DNA of 64,000 bases from Streptomyces kaniharaensis (GCF_009569385.1 NZ_WBOF01000001.1:1302001-1366000); one strand, 5' to 3'. Positions 48,693 to 57,547 are shown, numbered from the stretch's first letter. Made by a program: numbers and translations. Notes: generated from the letters alone by a model not told the origin.

Positions 48693-49865
48693 TCAGCCCC
48701 GAGGCCAGAGCGCCGGGTCCGGCGCGAACCGCACCGCGAGCGCCCCGTCGTGCAGGCCCGCGCCCGTGACGGTGCAGCGCCGCAGCGCGGACGGCAGGGT
48801 GAGCACGCGGCGGTGGGCGCCGAGGCCGACGACCAGTTCGTCGCCGCGCCGGACCAGGTCGAGGTCGGCCCGCTCGGCGCCCGGCAGCGCGAGGTGCCAG
48901 ACCAGCAGGCCTTCCTCCGCGAGCCGGTCCTCGACCCGCCACGGCTCGGGGGCGAGCGGCTCCGGGCCGGGCCCGTCACCGTAGAGGCGGTCGGCGACGG
49001 CCTCCAGGGTCGCGTCGGCGAGCCCGGTGACCAGGACGGGGGCGTCGGTCGCAGCGGTCAGCGCGGCCAGCTCGTCGCGGCGGCGCCCGGCCAGGGCAGC
49101 CAGCCACGGGTCCGGCGAGTCGAGCGCCGCGTCCGGCAGGGCGCCGTGCACGACGACGGCGTCCGGCCGGTGCCCGTGCAGGGCGAGCCCGGCGCGGATC
49201 CGGCGCAGCTCCTCGTACGGGTGGCCGTCGGCCGACGCGACCAGGCGGACGCTGGTGCCGGGCGCGGTGATCGCGGACCGGGACTCGGCGAGCAGCGCGG
49301 CGGCCTTGGACCGGCCCTCGTACAGCCAGTCGGCGGGCATCGGCACGCCCGCCAGGCCGGCCAGCAGCGGGCGCAGCGCCCGGGCGGCCTGCCGCTGCTC
49401 GGGGACCAGCCGGTCCAGGTAGCGCTCCAGCTGCTCGGGCAGGGCGAGGGTGGCGATCAGCTCGGCCGGCGGCGGGGCGAGCACGACCAGGACGTCCTGG
49501 TCGGCGGCGGGCAGGGCGCGCAGCAGGGCGATCCGGGCGATGCCGGGGAGGGCGGTCAGTTCCTCGGGGTCGAGCGGGTCGGCGCCGAGCAGGTCGAGGG
49601 CGGGCCCCAGCCGGCCGCCGATCTCGCCGAGGGCGTGCCGGAAGGCGGCCTGCTCGTCGATCCGGGAGACGGTCAGGCCGGGTGCGTACCGGGCCGGTTC
49701 GGGCTCCAGCCGGGTGTCGAGGACGGTGTCCAGGGCCCGGTGCGGGTCGTCCGCGGCGAGCAGCCAGGTGCGGTGCCCGCGCCGGGCGGCGTGCAGGGCG
49801 GTGGCGGCGGCCACCGCGGGCGCGCCCGTGTCGCCGCTGACCAGGATGGTGCGTGTCGCCGTCAT
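48693..49865 (-). CDS. ArsA-like protein with degenerate P-loop
   Basis: 390 aa. The fold pattern of ArsA/GET3 ATPases: TILVSGDTGAPAVAAATALHAARRGHRTWLLAADD at the start, VVLAPPPAELIATLALPEQLERYLDRL near 125-150, and a C-terminal HSP20-like domain (LALPGAERADLDLVRRGDELVV). But the deviant Walker A (GKGGVGKTT) is replaced by SGDTGAPAV, without Lys, so ATP hydrolysis is unlikely. Corresponds in place to Rv2184c. Lies between DUF5304 and the SRPBCC gene, 25 bases after the latter. Confidence 0.85.
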   Translation of the reverse strand: MTATRTILVSGDTGAPAVAAATALHAARRGHRTWLLAADDPHRALDTVLDTRLEPEPARYAPGLTVSRIDEQAAFRHALGEIGGRLGPALDLLGADPLDPEELTALPGIARIALLRALPAADQDVLVVLAPPPAELIATLALPEQLERYLDRLVPEQRQAARALRPLLAGLAGVPMPADWLYEGRSKAAALLAESRSAITAPGTSVRLVASADGHPYEELRRIRAGLALHGHRPDAVVVHGALPDAALDSPDPWLAALAGRRRDELAALTAATDAPVLVTGLADATLEAVADRLYGDGPGPEPLAPEPWRVEDRLAEEGLLVWHLALPGAERADLDLVRRGDELVVGLGAHRRVLTLPSALRRCTVTGAGLHDGALAVRFAPDPALWPRG

Positions 49866-49890
49866 GCCGTCCGGCCCCCGTTCCGCGGTG

Positions 49891-50328
49891 TCAGCCCTCG
49901 ACGCGCTTCTTCAGGCCGGCCAGGGCTCGGTCGATGATGACCTTCTCGGCCTTGCGCTTGATCATGCCCAGCATCGGGATCTTGACGTCCACCGCGAGCT
50001 GGTACGTCACCTCGGTGCGGTCGCCGCCGGAGATCGGGGCGAGGGTGTAGGAGCCGTCCAGCGAGCGGAGCATCTGGCTGCGCACCAGGGTCCAGCTCAC
50101 CTCGCGGTCGCCGTTCCAGGTGTAGGCGAGGACGTGCTCGTCGCGGATGGCGCCGGCGTCGAGGAGCAGACGGACCTGGCTCGCGCGGCCGTCCTCGCCG
50201 GTCTCCACGACCTCGATCTCCTTGACCTCGCCGGTCCAGGCCGGGTAGGCGGCGAAGTCGGCGATCACGGCCATGACCGTGGCCGGGGTCGCGTCGATGG
50301 TGATGCTCGACCTGGTGTGCTCCGCCAT
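49891..50328 (-). CDS. SRPBCC (polyketide cyclase/START-like) protein
   Basis: 145 aa. Starts SSITIDATPATVMAVIADFAAYPAWTGEVKEIEV, the usual opening of the SRPBCC fold, and ends with a long amphipathic helix (KAEKVIIDRALAGLKKRVE). These proteins hold hydrophobic ligands in a deep pocket. Corresponds to M. tuberculosis Rv2185c. ATG at 50328 with GGAGGG. First of the SRPBCC-ArsA-DUF5304 gene run. Confidence 0.93.
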   Translation of the reverse strand: MAEHTRSSITIDATPATVMAVIADFAAYPAWTGEVKEIEVVETGEDGRASQVRLLLDAGAIRDEHVLAYTWNGDREVSWTLVRSQMLRSLDGSYTLAPISGGDRTEVTYQLAVDVKIPMLGMIKRKAEKVIIDRALAGLKKRVEG

Positions 50329-50671
50329 GGATGGCCCTCCGCCTCGTCCCTCTGCCTGCCGTCTGCCTGCCGCTCCGGTCGAGCGTGCTCGCCCGGGTGC
50401 GCCCGGAGCAGGCTATCGCGACCGGGATCGCCTCGGCGGCACGGGCACCCGGCGGCGGTCGGCGGGCGCCCGGTGGCACGGGGCGGCGGGGCATGCTACC
50501 GGCCGGTCACCCCCGGCCTGCCGTAGGGTGCCAGTCGAACGACCCGGTCAGGGCCTGGCCGGACCCGTCCGGGTGTGACACTTCGAACACCGGAGCCGAC
50601 CCCTCTGGCCGAAGCCGTCTACCGGGCAGTAACGTCCTGCCGTCCCGCAGCGTCGCGAACGAGGAGCAGTC
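50329..50671. other. Divergent promoter region between the SRPBCC and acyl-CoA ligase genes
   Basis: 343 bases without a gene. A plus-strand TAACGT at 50630-50635 fits a -10 box for the ligase gene (start about 50642). No other motif stands out. Confidence 0.45.
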
Positions 50672-52465
50672 TTGCTCGACTTCAGCCTTCCGGCCCTCTA
50701 CCAGGTACCGAGCGGCGGCAACCTCGCCGACCTGGTGCACCAGAACGCCGAGCGGCACCCGGACGTCGCGGTGCTCAGCCGGAAGGTGGACGGCCGCTGG
50801 CAGGAGCTGACCGCCGCCCAGTTCCAGGTCGAGGTGCACGCCGCCGCGAAGGGCCTGATCGCCGCGGGCATCCGGCCCGGCGACCGAGTGGGCATCATGT
50901 CCCGCACCCGGTACGAGTGGACGCTGCTGGACTTCGCGATCTGGACGGCCGGCGCGATCACCGTGCCGGTGTACGAGACCTCCTCCGCCGAGCAGGTCGA
51001 GTGGATCCTCGGCGACTCCGGGGCGGTCGCCGTGCTCACCGAGACCGACCAGCACGCCGAGGCGGTCGAGGAGGTGCGCGGCCGGCTGCCGGAGCTGAAG
51101 CACACCTGGCAGATCGAGGGCGGCGCGATCGCCGCGCTGGCCGAGGCCGGCGAGAAGGTCGCGGACGACACCGTCGCCGAGCGCCGCTCGATCGCGACCT
51201 CCGACTCGGTCGCCACCATCGTCTACACCTCGGGCACCACCGGCCGCCCGAAGGGCTGTCAGCTGACGCACGGCAACTTCCTCGCCGAGTGCGGCAACGT
51301 CGTGGAGCGGCTGACCCCGCTGTTCCGCACCGGCGAGAGCTCCGTCCTGCTGTTCCTGCCGCTGGCGCACGTGCTCGGCCGGATCGCCGAGATCGCCCCG
51401 ACGATGGCCCCGATCAAGCTGGGCCACGTCTCCGACATCAAGGACGTCACCGCCGAGCTGGCCGCGTTCAGGCCGACCCTCATCCTTGGCGTGCCCCGGG
51501 TGTTCGAGAAGGTCTACAACACCGCCCGCGCCAAGGCCCAGGCCGACGGCAAGGGCAAGATCTTCGACCGGGCCGCCGACACCGCGATCGCCTACAGCCG
51601 GGCCATGGACACCGGCGGCGCTGGCCTGGGCCTGCGGATCAAGCATGCGATCTTCGACAAGCTGGTCTACAGCAAGCTGCGCGCCGCCCTCGGCGGCCGG
51701 GCCACCCACGCCATCTCCGGCGGCGCCCCGCTGGGCGAGCGGCTGGGCCACTTCTACCGGGGCATCGGCTTCACCGTCCTGGAGGGCTACGGTCTGACCG
51801 AGACCTGCGCGGCCACCGCCTTCAACCCGTGGGACAAGCCGAAGATCGGTACGGTCGGCCAGCCGCTGCCCGGCGCCGCCGTCCGGATCGCCGAGGACGG
51901 CGAGGTCTTCTTCAAGGGCCCGCAGGTCTTCACCGGCTACTGGAACAACCCGCAGGCCACCGCCGACACCCTCAGGGACGGCTGGATCGCCACCGGCGAC
52001 CTCGGCTCGCTGGACTCCGAGGGCTACCTGACCATCACCGGCCGCAAGAAGGAGATCATCGTCACCGCGGGCGGCAAGAACGTCGCCCCGGCGGTGATCG
52101 AGGACCGGATCCGGGCGCACGCGCTGGTCGGCGAGGTCATGGTGGTCGGCGACCGCAAGCCCTTCGTCGCCTGCCTGATCACCGTCGACCCGGACTTCTT
52201 CCCCAAGTGGAAGGAGCTCAACGGCAAGCCCGCCACCGCGACGGTCAGCGACCTGTGCGAGGACCCGGACCTGCTGGCCGCGCTCCAGGCCGCGGTGGAC
52301 GACGGCAACGCGGCCGTCTCGCACGCCGAGGCGGTCAAGAAGTTCCGCCTGCTGGACACCGAGTTCTCCGAGGAGAGCGGCCATCTCACGCCGTCCCTCA
52401 AGCTGAAGCGCAACGTCGTGCTGAAGGACTTCGCCGCCGACGTCGAGGCGATCTACCAGCGCTGA
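50672..52465 (+). CDS. Long-chain fatty-acid--CoA ligase (FadD15-like)
   Basis: 597 aa AMP-forming ligase. TTG start with GAGGAG five bases upstream. P-loop TIVYTSGTTGRPKGCQ at about 183-197; LFLPLAHVLGR near 225; GGAPLGERLGHFYRGIGFTVLEGYGLTE near 345-372; TGDLGSLDSEGYLTITGRKKEIIV near 440; and the catalytic Lys region near the C-terminus. Activates long-chain acids with ATP and CoA on the membrane. Homologous in place and kind to Rv2187. Confidence 0.93.
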   Translation: MLDFSLPALYQVPSGGNLADLVHQNAERHPDVAVLSRKVDGRWQELTAAQFQVEVHAAAKGLIAAGIRPGDRVGIMSRTRYEWTLLDFAIWTAGAITVPVYETSSAEQVEWILGDSGAVAVLTETDQHAEAVEEVRGRLPELKHTWQIEGGAIAALAEAGEKVADDTVAERRSIATSDSVATIVYTSGTTGRPKGCQLTHGNFLAECGNVVERLTPLFRTGESSVLLFLPLAHVLGRIAEIAPTMAPIKLGHVSDIKDVTAELAAFRPTLILGVPRVFEKVYNTARAKAQADGKGKIFDRAADTAIAYSRAMDTGGAGLGLRIKHAIFDKLVYSKLRAALGGRATHAISGGAPLGERLGHFYRGIGFTVLEGYGLTETCAATAFNPWDKPKIGTVGQPLPGAAVRIAEDGEVFFKGPQVFTGYWNNPQATADTLRDGWIATGDLGSLDSEGYLTITGRKKEIIVTAGGKNVAPAVIEDRIRAHALVGEVMVVGDRKPFVACLITVDPDFFPKWKELNGKPATATVSDLCEDPDLLAALQAAVDDGNAAVSHAEAVKKFRLLDTEFSEESGHLTPSLKLKRNVVLKDFAADVEAIYQR

Positions 52466-52474
52466 GCGCACGAC

Positions 52475-52508
52475 GAAGGGCCCGCCCCGGGAGGCGGGCC
52501 CTTCTGTT
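52475..52508. terminator. Terminator after the acyl-CoA ligase gene
   Basis: GAAGGGCCCGCC pairs with GGCGGGCCCTTC, 12 bp, six-base loop, followed on the plus strand by TGTTTCTG. Serves the converging glycosyltransferase gene as well. Confidence 0.9.
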
Positions 52509-52528
52509 TCTGCTTCTGCTTGCGCGCG

Positions 52529-53665
52529 TCACGCGGCGAGCAGCGACGTCAGCCGCCCGGCCAGCAGGTCCCACCGCCAGGAGCGCTCCACCCAGCGCCG
52601 CCCGGCCTCGCCCATCCGCCGCCGCAGCTCCTCGTCGCGCAGCAGGCGGACGATCCGCTCGGCCGCCGCCGTGGCCGAGCCGCCCGGCACCACGTACCCG
52701 GTCTCGCCCTCCAGGACGGCGTCCGGCGCGCCGCCGGAGTCCCCAGCGACGACCGGCAGGCCGGTCGCCGAGGCCTCCAGGTAGACGATGCCGAGGCCCT
52801 CGACGTCGAGCCCGCCGCGCCTGGTCCGGCAGGGCATCGCGAAGACGTCCCCGGCGCCGTAGTGCGCGGGCAGCTCCTCCCACGGCACCGAGCCGGTGAA
52901 GCGCACCGCGGAGCGCACGCCCCGGGCGTCCGCCAGCTTCTCCAGGTCCGCCCGGTAGGGGCCGCCGCCGACGATCAGCAGCACCGCGTCCGGGACGTCG
53001 GCGAGGATCTGCGGCATCGCCTCGATCAGGGTGTCCTGGCCCTTGCGCGGCACCAGCCGGGACACGCACACCACCACCGGGCGGTCCGCCAGCCCCAGCC
53101 GGCGCCGGACCTCGCCGCCCCCGGAGCCCGGGTTGAACGTCGTCTCGTCCACGCCCGGCGGCAGCTGCACCATCCGGGCCGCCGCCTCCGGCCCGACGGC
53201 GTCCGCGATCCGGGAGCGGGTGTACTCGCCCAGGTACGTCAGCACGTCGGTGCCCGCGCCGATCCGGCGCAGCAGCTGCCGGGAGGCCGGCAGCTGGGCC
53301 CAGGCGGCCTCGTGCCCGTGGGTCATGCCGAGCAGCCGCCCGGCCCCGGCCCGGCGCAGCGCGGGCGCCATCAGCCCGAGCGGCGCGGCGGCGCCGAACC
53401 AGACCGCGTCGCACTTCTCCGCCCGGAGGATCTCGGCGGCCCGCCGGGTGACCCGCGGTGTGGGAACCATCACCTTCGTCCGGTCGCGGATCACCGGGAA
53501 CGGCTGCTCGGCGTCGAACCGGCCCACCTCGCTGCCGTCGCGCCAGGTCGAGGCGTACACCACGATGCTCCCGGCGGGCTGACGGACGGCCATGTTGTGC
53601 ACGAAGGCCTGGATGCCGCCGGGGCGGGGCGGGAAGTCGTTGGTGACGATCAGGGTCTTGTGCAT
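52529..53665 (-). CDS. GT4 family glycosyltransferase (PimB'-like)
   Basis: 378 aa. ATG at 53665 (HKTLIVTNDFPPRPGGIQAF) is the conserved N-terminus of actinobacterial phosphatidylinositol mannosyltransferases. Seen: THGHEAAWA near 125, VSRLVPRKGQDTLIEA near 210, the UDP/GDP-binding IVGGGPYRADLEKLA and the EGLGIVYLEASATGLPVVAGDSGG segment (EX7E) near 295-320. Corresponds in place to Rv2188c (PimB'), so likely a GDP-mannose-dependent enzyme; the acceptor is inferred. No good ribosome site. Confidence 0.9.
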   Translation of the reverse strand: MHKTLIVTNDFPPRPGGIQAFVHNMAVRQPAGSIVVYASTWRDGSEVGRFDAEQPFPVIRDRTKVMVPTPRVTRRAAEILRAEKCDAVWFGAAAPLGLMAPALRRAGAGRLLGMTHGHEAAWAQLPASRQLLRRIGAGTDVLTYLGEYTRSRIADAVGPEAAARMVQLPPGVDETTFNPGSGGGEVRRRLGLADRPVVVCVSRLVPRKGQDTLIEAMPQILADVPDAVLLIVGGGPYRADLEKLADARGVRSAVRFTGSVPWEELPAHYGAGDVFAMPCRTRRGGLDVEGLGIVYLEASATGLPVVAGDSGGAPDAVLEGETGYVVPGGSATAAAERIVRLLRDEELRRRMGEAGRRWVERSWRWDLLAGRLTSLLAA

Positions 53666-53789
53666 CAGGCCACGGCTCGCTCGGTCGGGGGGTGCTCGGT
53701 GTACCGCTGGGTGATCCGTACGATAGGTCAACACCGTGACCCGCCGGGAACGGATCCCCGCACGGCAACCGTTCCACACCCGGGTCAGT

Positions 53790-53802
53790 CCTAGTACCTA
53801 GG
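53790..53802. repeat. CCTAG/CTAGG inverted repeat
   Basis: CCTAG-TAC-CTAGG, 78 bases before the membrane glycosyltransferase GTG, in the divergent gap. Short and possibly an operator or part of a promoter. Confidence 0.4.
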
Positions 53803-53879
53803 CGCCGTTGAGGCGGCGGCCCGGGCGTCCGTCGCGCGGCGCCTCCGGTGGGGACGTCCGAGACGAACGAGGGAGCGCA

Positions 53880-55244
53880 GTGGAGTTGGCCCCGGCCACC
53901 GAGTCCGGTTCTTCGCGCGGCCGCGCGGGCCGCCCGCTCGGGGCGCTCGCGGCGCTCGGCGCCACCTGGGTGGCCACCCGGACGGTGCTGGTGCTGCTGA
54001 TGACCGGCGTGCTGAAGGGGCCCGGCGGGGACATCACCGCCGACGTCTGGATGATCTACCACGCCTGGTACGGCGTCCTGCAGACCGGCACCTTCCCGTT
54101 CGACGACGTGACCTGGCAGTACCCGCCCGGCGCGGCCCTGGTGATCCTCCTGCCGGGCCTGCTGCCCTGGTCGTACCTGGTCTCGTTCTGGGTGATGTGC
54201 GGGGTCGCCGACGTCGCCGCGACGGCCCTGCTGGTGCGCACGGGCCTGCGCCGGGGCCGGGCGCTGACCGGCGCCTGGATGTGGGTGGTGGGCGTGCCGC
54301 TGCTCGGCCCCATGGTCTACAACCGCTTCGACGTCATCGTGACCGCGATCACGCTGGCCGGTCTGCTGGCGCTGATCCGCCGCCCGGCCGTCGGCGGGAT
54401 GCTGCTGGGCCTCGGCGGGATCATCAAGATCTGGCCGCTGCTCGGCCTGATCGGCACCCCCTCCGGGCGCCGCACCCGCCGTTCCTGGACGCTCGCGGCG
54501 GCCACCGCCGTCTCGGTGGGCTTCCTGCTCGCGGCCGGGATGAACGGCGCCTTCGACTTCCTGGCGTTCCAGAAGGAGCGCGGCATCGAGGTGGAGTCGC
54601 TCGGCGCGCTGCCGCTGCACTACGCCCGGCTCGCGGGCGCCTGGGACGGCAGGGTGACGATGAACTACGGCTCGCCGGAGATGCTCGGCCCCTGGGTCGG
54701 CGTCATCGGCAAGGTCATGATCGCCGGCACCGTGCTGGGCTTCGTCTGGCTGCTGCTGTGGCGCTTCACCGCCCGGCGCCGCAACGCCGCCACGATGTAC
54801 GACGCGGCGCTGACCGCGCTGCTCATCTTCACCGTCACCAGCCGGGTGATCAGCCCGCAGTACGTGGTGTGGCTGATCGGCGTCGCGGCGGTCTGCCTGA
54901 CCGTGCACGGCACCAGCCAGCGGCCGGTGGCGGTGCTGATCCTGCTCGCCAGCCCGCTGACGCTCGTCGAGTTCCCGCTGATGTTCAACCGGATCCTCGC
55001 CAGCGAGCCGTCGGCCGTCGCCGTGCTGAGCGCGCGCAACCTGCTGCTGCTGGCCGCCACCGTGCTGTCCTGCGTCCGGCTCTGGCGCTCCACCCGCGGG
55101 CCGGACCGGCTGCTGCCGCCGACGGTGGTGCTGGCCGAGCCCGAGCCGGTCGCGGCCGCCGCGTACCCGGTGCGCCCGGGCATCGCCTACGAGCAGGACC
55201 TGCTGGACGGCATCGACCGCCCGAACACCCCGGCCGGTCGTTAG
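53880..55244 (+). CDS. Integral membrane glycosyltransferase (DUF2029/GT87-like)
   Basis: 454 aa. GTG at 53880 with GAGGGAG. About ten membrane helices. The first extracellular loop has DVWMIYHAWYGVLQTGTFPFDDVTWQYPPGAAL; the YPPGA and preceding acidic residue are typical of polyprenyl-phosphomannose-dependent mannosyltransferases. RFDVIVTAITLAGL and IIKIWPLLGLIG are also GT87-like. Pairs with the divergent cytosolic GT4; together they could build an envelope mannoside. Substrate not shown. Its stop overlaps the next gene's end (convergent, four bases). Confidence 0.88.
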   Translation: MELAPATESGSSRGRAGRPLGALAALGATWVATRTVLVLLMTGVLKGPGGDITADVWMIYHAWYGVLQTGTFPFDDVTWQYPPGAALVILLPGLLPWSYLVSFWVMCGVADVAATALLVRTGLRRGRALTGAWMWVVGVPLLGPMVYNRFDVIVTAITLAGLLALIRRPAVGGMLLGLGGIIKIWPLLGLIGTPSGRRTRRSWTLAAATAVSVGFLLAAGMNGAFDFLAFQKERGIEVESLGALPLHYARLAGAWDGRVTMNYGSPEMLGPWVGVIGKVMIAGTVLGFVWLLLWRFTARRRNAATMYDAALTALLIFTVTSRVISPQYVVWLIGVAAVCLTVHGTSQRPVAVLILLASPLTLVEFPLMFNRILASEPSAVAVLSARNLLLLAATVLSCVRLWRSTRGPDRLLPPTVVLAEPEPVAAAAYPVRPGIAYEQDLLDGIDRPNTPAGR

Positions 55245-56425
55245 CCGGCCAGCGTGGCCACCTCGGCCAGCCAGAGCCTGGTGAACTCGGCCGTCCCGAC
55301 GCCCAGTTCGGCGCGGAGCAGCCGGTCCAGCCGGCGCTCCCGGTCCTCCCCGGCGCCGTCGTCCGCGCCGACCGCCCGGTAGAGGCCGACCAGCCGGTCG
55401 GGGCCGTGGCGCTGGGCGATCAGCTCGCAGGCGAGCCAGGCCTGCTCGTAGGCCTGGGCGATGCCGGTGGCACCAGCGGTGAAGTCGCGGTCTGCGGGCA
55501 GCGCGGTGGGCGGCTTCCCTGCGGCGACGTCACGGGCCAGCTCGGGGGCGATCTGCCGGGGCGAGCGGCCGCAGTCCCGGTAGGCCGTCCAGTCGGCGAC
55601 GCCTTCCGAGAGCCAGAGCGGCGTCCAGGCGCGGGTGTCGGCCCGGGTCGCGACGTGGGTGGCCTCGTGGGTGACGACGGCCTGCCGGCCGAAGTCGCTG
55701 AGCCGCCCGTACGTCTCGGGGTTGATCAGCACCCGGTCCGCCGGGGCGTGCCGGGGTGCACCGGGGGCGGCCACGGTGACCGCCGCCATGCCCGTCCAGC
55801 CGGCCGGGTCGGCCTCCAGCAGGCGGGCGAACTGCGCTTCGGTGGCGGGCAGTTCGAGCAGCAGGCGGCCTGCCCAGCCGGCGCCCCAGACCGCGCTGAC
55901 CGCGGGGGCGGCCCGGTCGCCGACCGCGAGCAGGCCGGCCGGGTCGGGACCGTCGGCCAGGCCCAGCACCAGGCAGTGCGCGCCCTGCGCGGACCGACCG
56001 GTGCCGAGGTCCCAGAGCGCCGGGGGCCCGCTCGCGCTCTCCTCCCGTTCGACCCGCCAGCCGTCGCCGGCCCGTGCCAGCGCGAGGCGGCGCGGGTACA
56101 CCGTGGGGTATTCGTCGTACCCGGCGACCCGGACGGCCAGGTCGGCCGCGACGGTCAGCCGGTCCGGACCGCCGTCCGCGGCGAGCAGCAGATTGCGGTA
56201 GCCGGCCTCGGCGAGCGGCAGCCCGGACGCGCCGGGCAGGGCCCGTGCCCGTTCGTCCAGCAGCGCCGCCACCTCGGCGCGCCCTTCCGCCGCCGCGCGG
56301 CCCCGGGCGGGCGCCGCGGGGGCGGCGGGCGGCAGGGACAGCTGGACCAGCCCGCCGGCCGCGAGCAGCAGCGCGCCGCGGCGGGAGAGGACGCAGGACC
56401 GTATCGCGGCCGGGGTCGGGCTCAG
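55241..56425 (-). CDS. Secreted zinc-metallopeptidase-like protein with CTG start
   Basis: Core readable from a GTG at 56272 (343 aa), with HEATH (HEXXH) near 195 of that form and WLSEGVADW following, the gluzincin/peptidase MA arrangement. In frame upstream, 56273-56425, lies a good signal sequence: SPTPAAIRSCVLSRRG, then ALLLAAGGLVQLSL and PPAAPAAPA, with a twin Arg. It contains no ATG, GTG or TTG. A CTG at 56425 overlaps the preceding stop as CTGA, just like the ATGA/GTGA couplings elsewhere, giving 394 aa. I prefer this start. Similar secreted proteins are conserved in streptomycetes; activity unproven. Confidence 0.75.
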   Translation of the reverse strand: MSPTPAAIRSCVLSRRGALLLAAGGLVQLSLPPAAPAAPARGRAAAEGRAEVAALLDERARALPGASGLPLAEAGYRNLLLAADGGPDRLTVAADLAVRVAGYDEYPTVYPRRLALARAGDGWRVEREESASGPPALWDLGTGRSAQGAHCLVLGLADGPDPAGLLAVGDRAAPAVSAVWGAGWAGRLLLELPATEAQFARLLEADPAGWTGMAAVTVAAPGAPRHAPADRVLINPETYGRLSDFGRQAVVTHEATHVATRADTRAWTPLWLSEGVADWTAYRDCGRSPRQIAPELARDVAAGKPPTALPADRDFTAGATGIAQAYEQAWLACELIAQRHGPDRLVGLYRAVGADDGAGEDRERRLDRLLRAELGVGTAEFTRLWLAEVATLAG

Positions 56426-57465
56426 AGCCGGACCACCCCGGCGACCGGCATCGCGTTGACGCTCTCGTAGCGGACCTTGGCGCCCGGGTAGGGGGCGTGC
56501 ACGATCACCCCGCCGCCGGCGTACATGCCGACGTGGTGCATGTCCCGGTAGAAGATCACGAGGTCTCCCGGTCGCGCTTCGGAGAGGCTGACCCGCTGGC
56601 CGGCGTATGCCTGGGCCTGCGAGGTGCGCGGCAGGGTCACTCCCGCCTGCCGCCAGCTGTAGTACATCAGACCGGAGCAGTCGAACGTGCGGGGCCCGGC
56701 GGATCCGTAGACGTACGGGGATCCGATCATCCTCACGGCGGCCGCCAGCGCCGCCGCGCCGCGGTCGGAGGCCGGCGGGACGGTGCCGAGGTCCAGCCGG
56801 TCGGTGCCCCGGGTGGCGCGCTGCTCGGCCTCGTGGGCGTCCTGCGCGGCCATCCGGGTCCGCTCGGTGGCACCCAGGCCGTTGAGCAGCTTCTGGGCCT
56901 TGGCGAGCCGCTGCTGGATCTGCTCCTTGCTGTCGGCGAGCGAGCGCCGGGCCTGGTCGAGCTCGGCGAGCTTGCCGGTGGTCTCGGCGCGGCGCTGGTC
57001 GAGCCGGCGCTGGCGGGTGACCAGCTCGTGCAGCGTGTCGTTCTGCCGCTCGGCGGCCTGGTCGAGGGTGCGGGCCCGGGTGAGGTACCCGTCCGGGTCG
57101 GTGGCGAGCATCAGCTGGACGGCCCGGGTCATGCCGCCGCCGCGGTACTCGGCGCCGGCCACCGTGGCGAGGTCGCCGCGCAGCTGGTTGAGCTGGTCCT
57201 GGGCGACGGCCATCTCGCCCTGGAGGATGGTGGTCTCGCCCTGGAGCCGCTGCTGGGCCTCCTGGGCGGCGTTGTACTTCTCCGACGCCTGCTCGGCCTC
57301 GTTGTACAGCTGCTCGACCTGCGCCTTGACGTCGCCGCGGTTCGGCGCGTCCGGCACGGGGGCGCCGTGGGCGCTGCCGCCGGCGGTGACGCCGAGGGCG
57401 GTGGTGGCGGCCGCGGTCAGTACCAGCGCACGGGCGAGCAGTTGGGAACGGCGGTGCACGGGCAT
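56422..57465 (-). CDS. NlpC/P60 peptidoglycan hydrolase (1)
   Basis: 347 aa; ATG at 57465. Signal peptide (LLARALVLTAAATTALGVTAGGSAHG), a long coiled coil of about 180 residues, then an NlpC/P60 domain with Cys in FDCSGLMYYSW near 265, His in MHHVGMYAGG near 315 and VIVHAP. A DL-endopeptidase of the RipA/RipC type, cutting stem peptides; the coiled coil usually blocks or localises the enzyme. Promoter TTGGAC-18-TAACGT upstream. Followed by the metallopeptidase-like gene. Confidence 0.94.
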   Translation of the reverse strand: MPVHRRSQLLARALVLTAAATTALGVTAGGSAHGAPVPDAPNRGDVKAQVEQLYNEAEQASEKYNAAQEAQQRLQGETTILQGEMAVAQDQLNQLRGDLATVAGAEYRGGGMTRAVQLMLATDPDGYLTRARTLDQAAERQNDTLHELVTRQRRLDQRRAETTGKLAELDQARRSLADSKEQIQQRLAKAQKLLNGLGATERTRMAAQDAHEAEQRATRGTDRLDLGTVPPASDRGAAALAAAVRMIGSPYVYGSAGPRTFDCSGLMYYSWRQAGVTLPRTSQAQAYAGQRVSLSEARPGDLVIFYRDMHHVGMYAGGGVIVHAPYPGAKVRYESVNAMPVAGVVRL

Positions 57466-57547
57466 GACGGCGGCGGCTCCAAATCCTGCGGCACGGCCCC
57501 GCCGCCGCACCGGAGCGGGCGGCCTGGAAGCGGGAGTCCGGTGGCAG

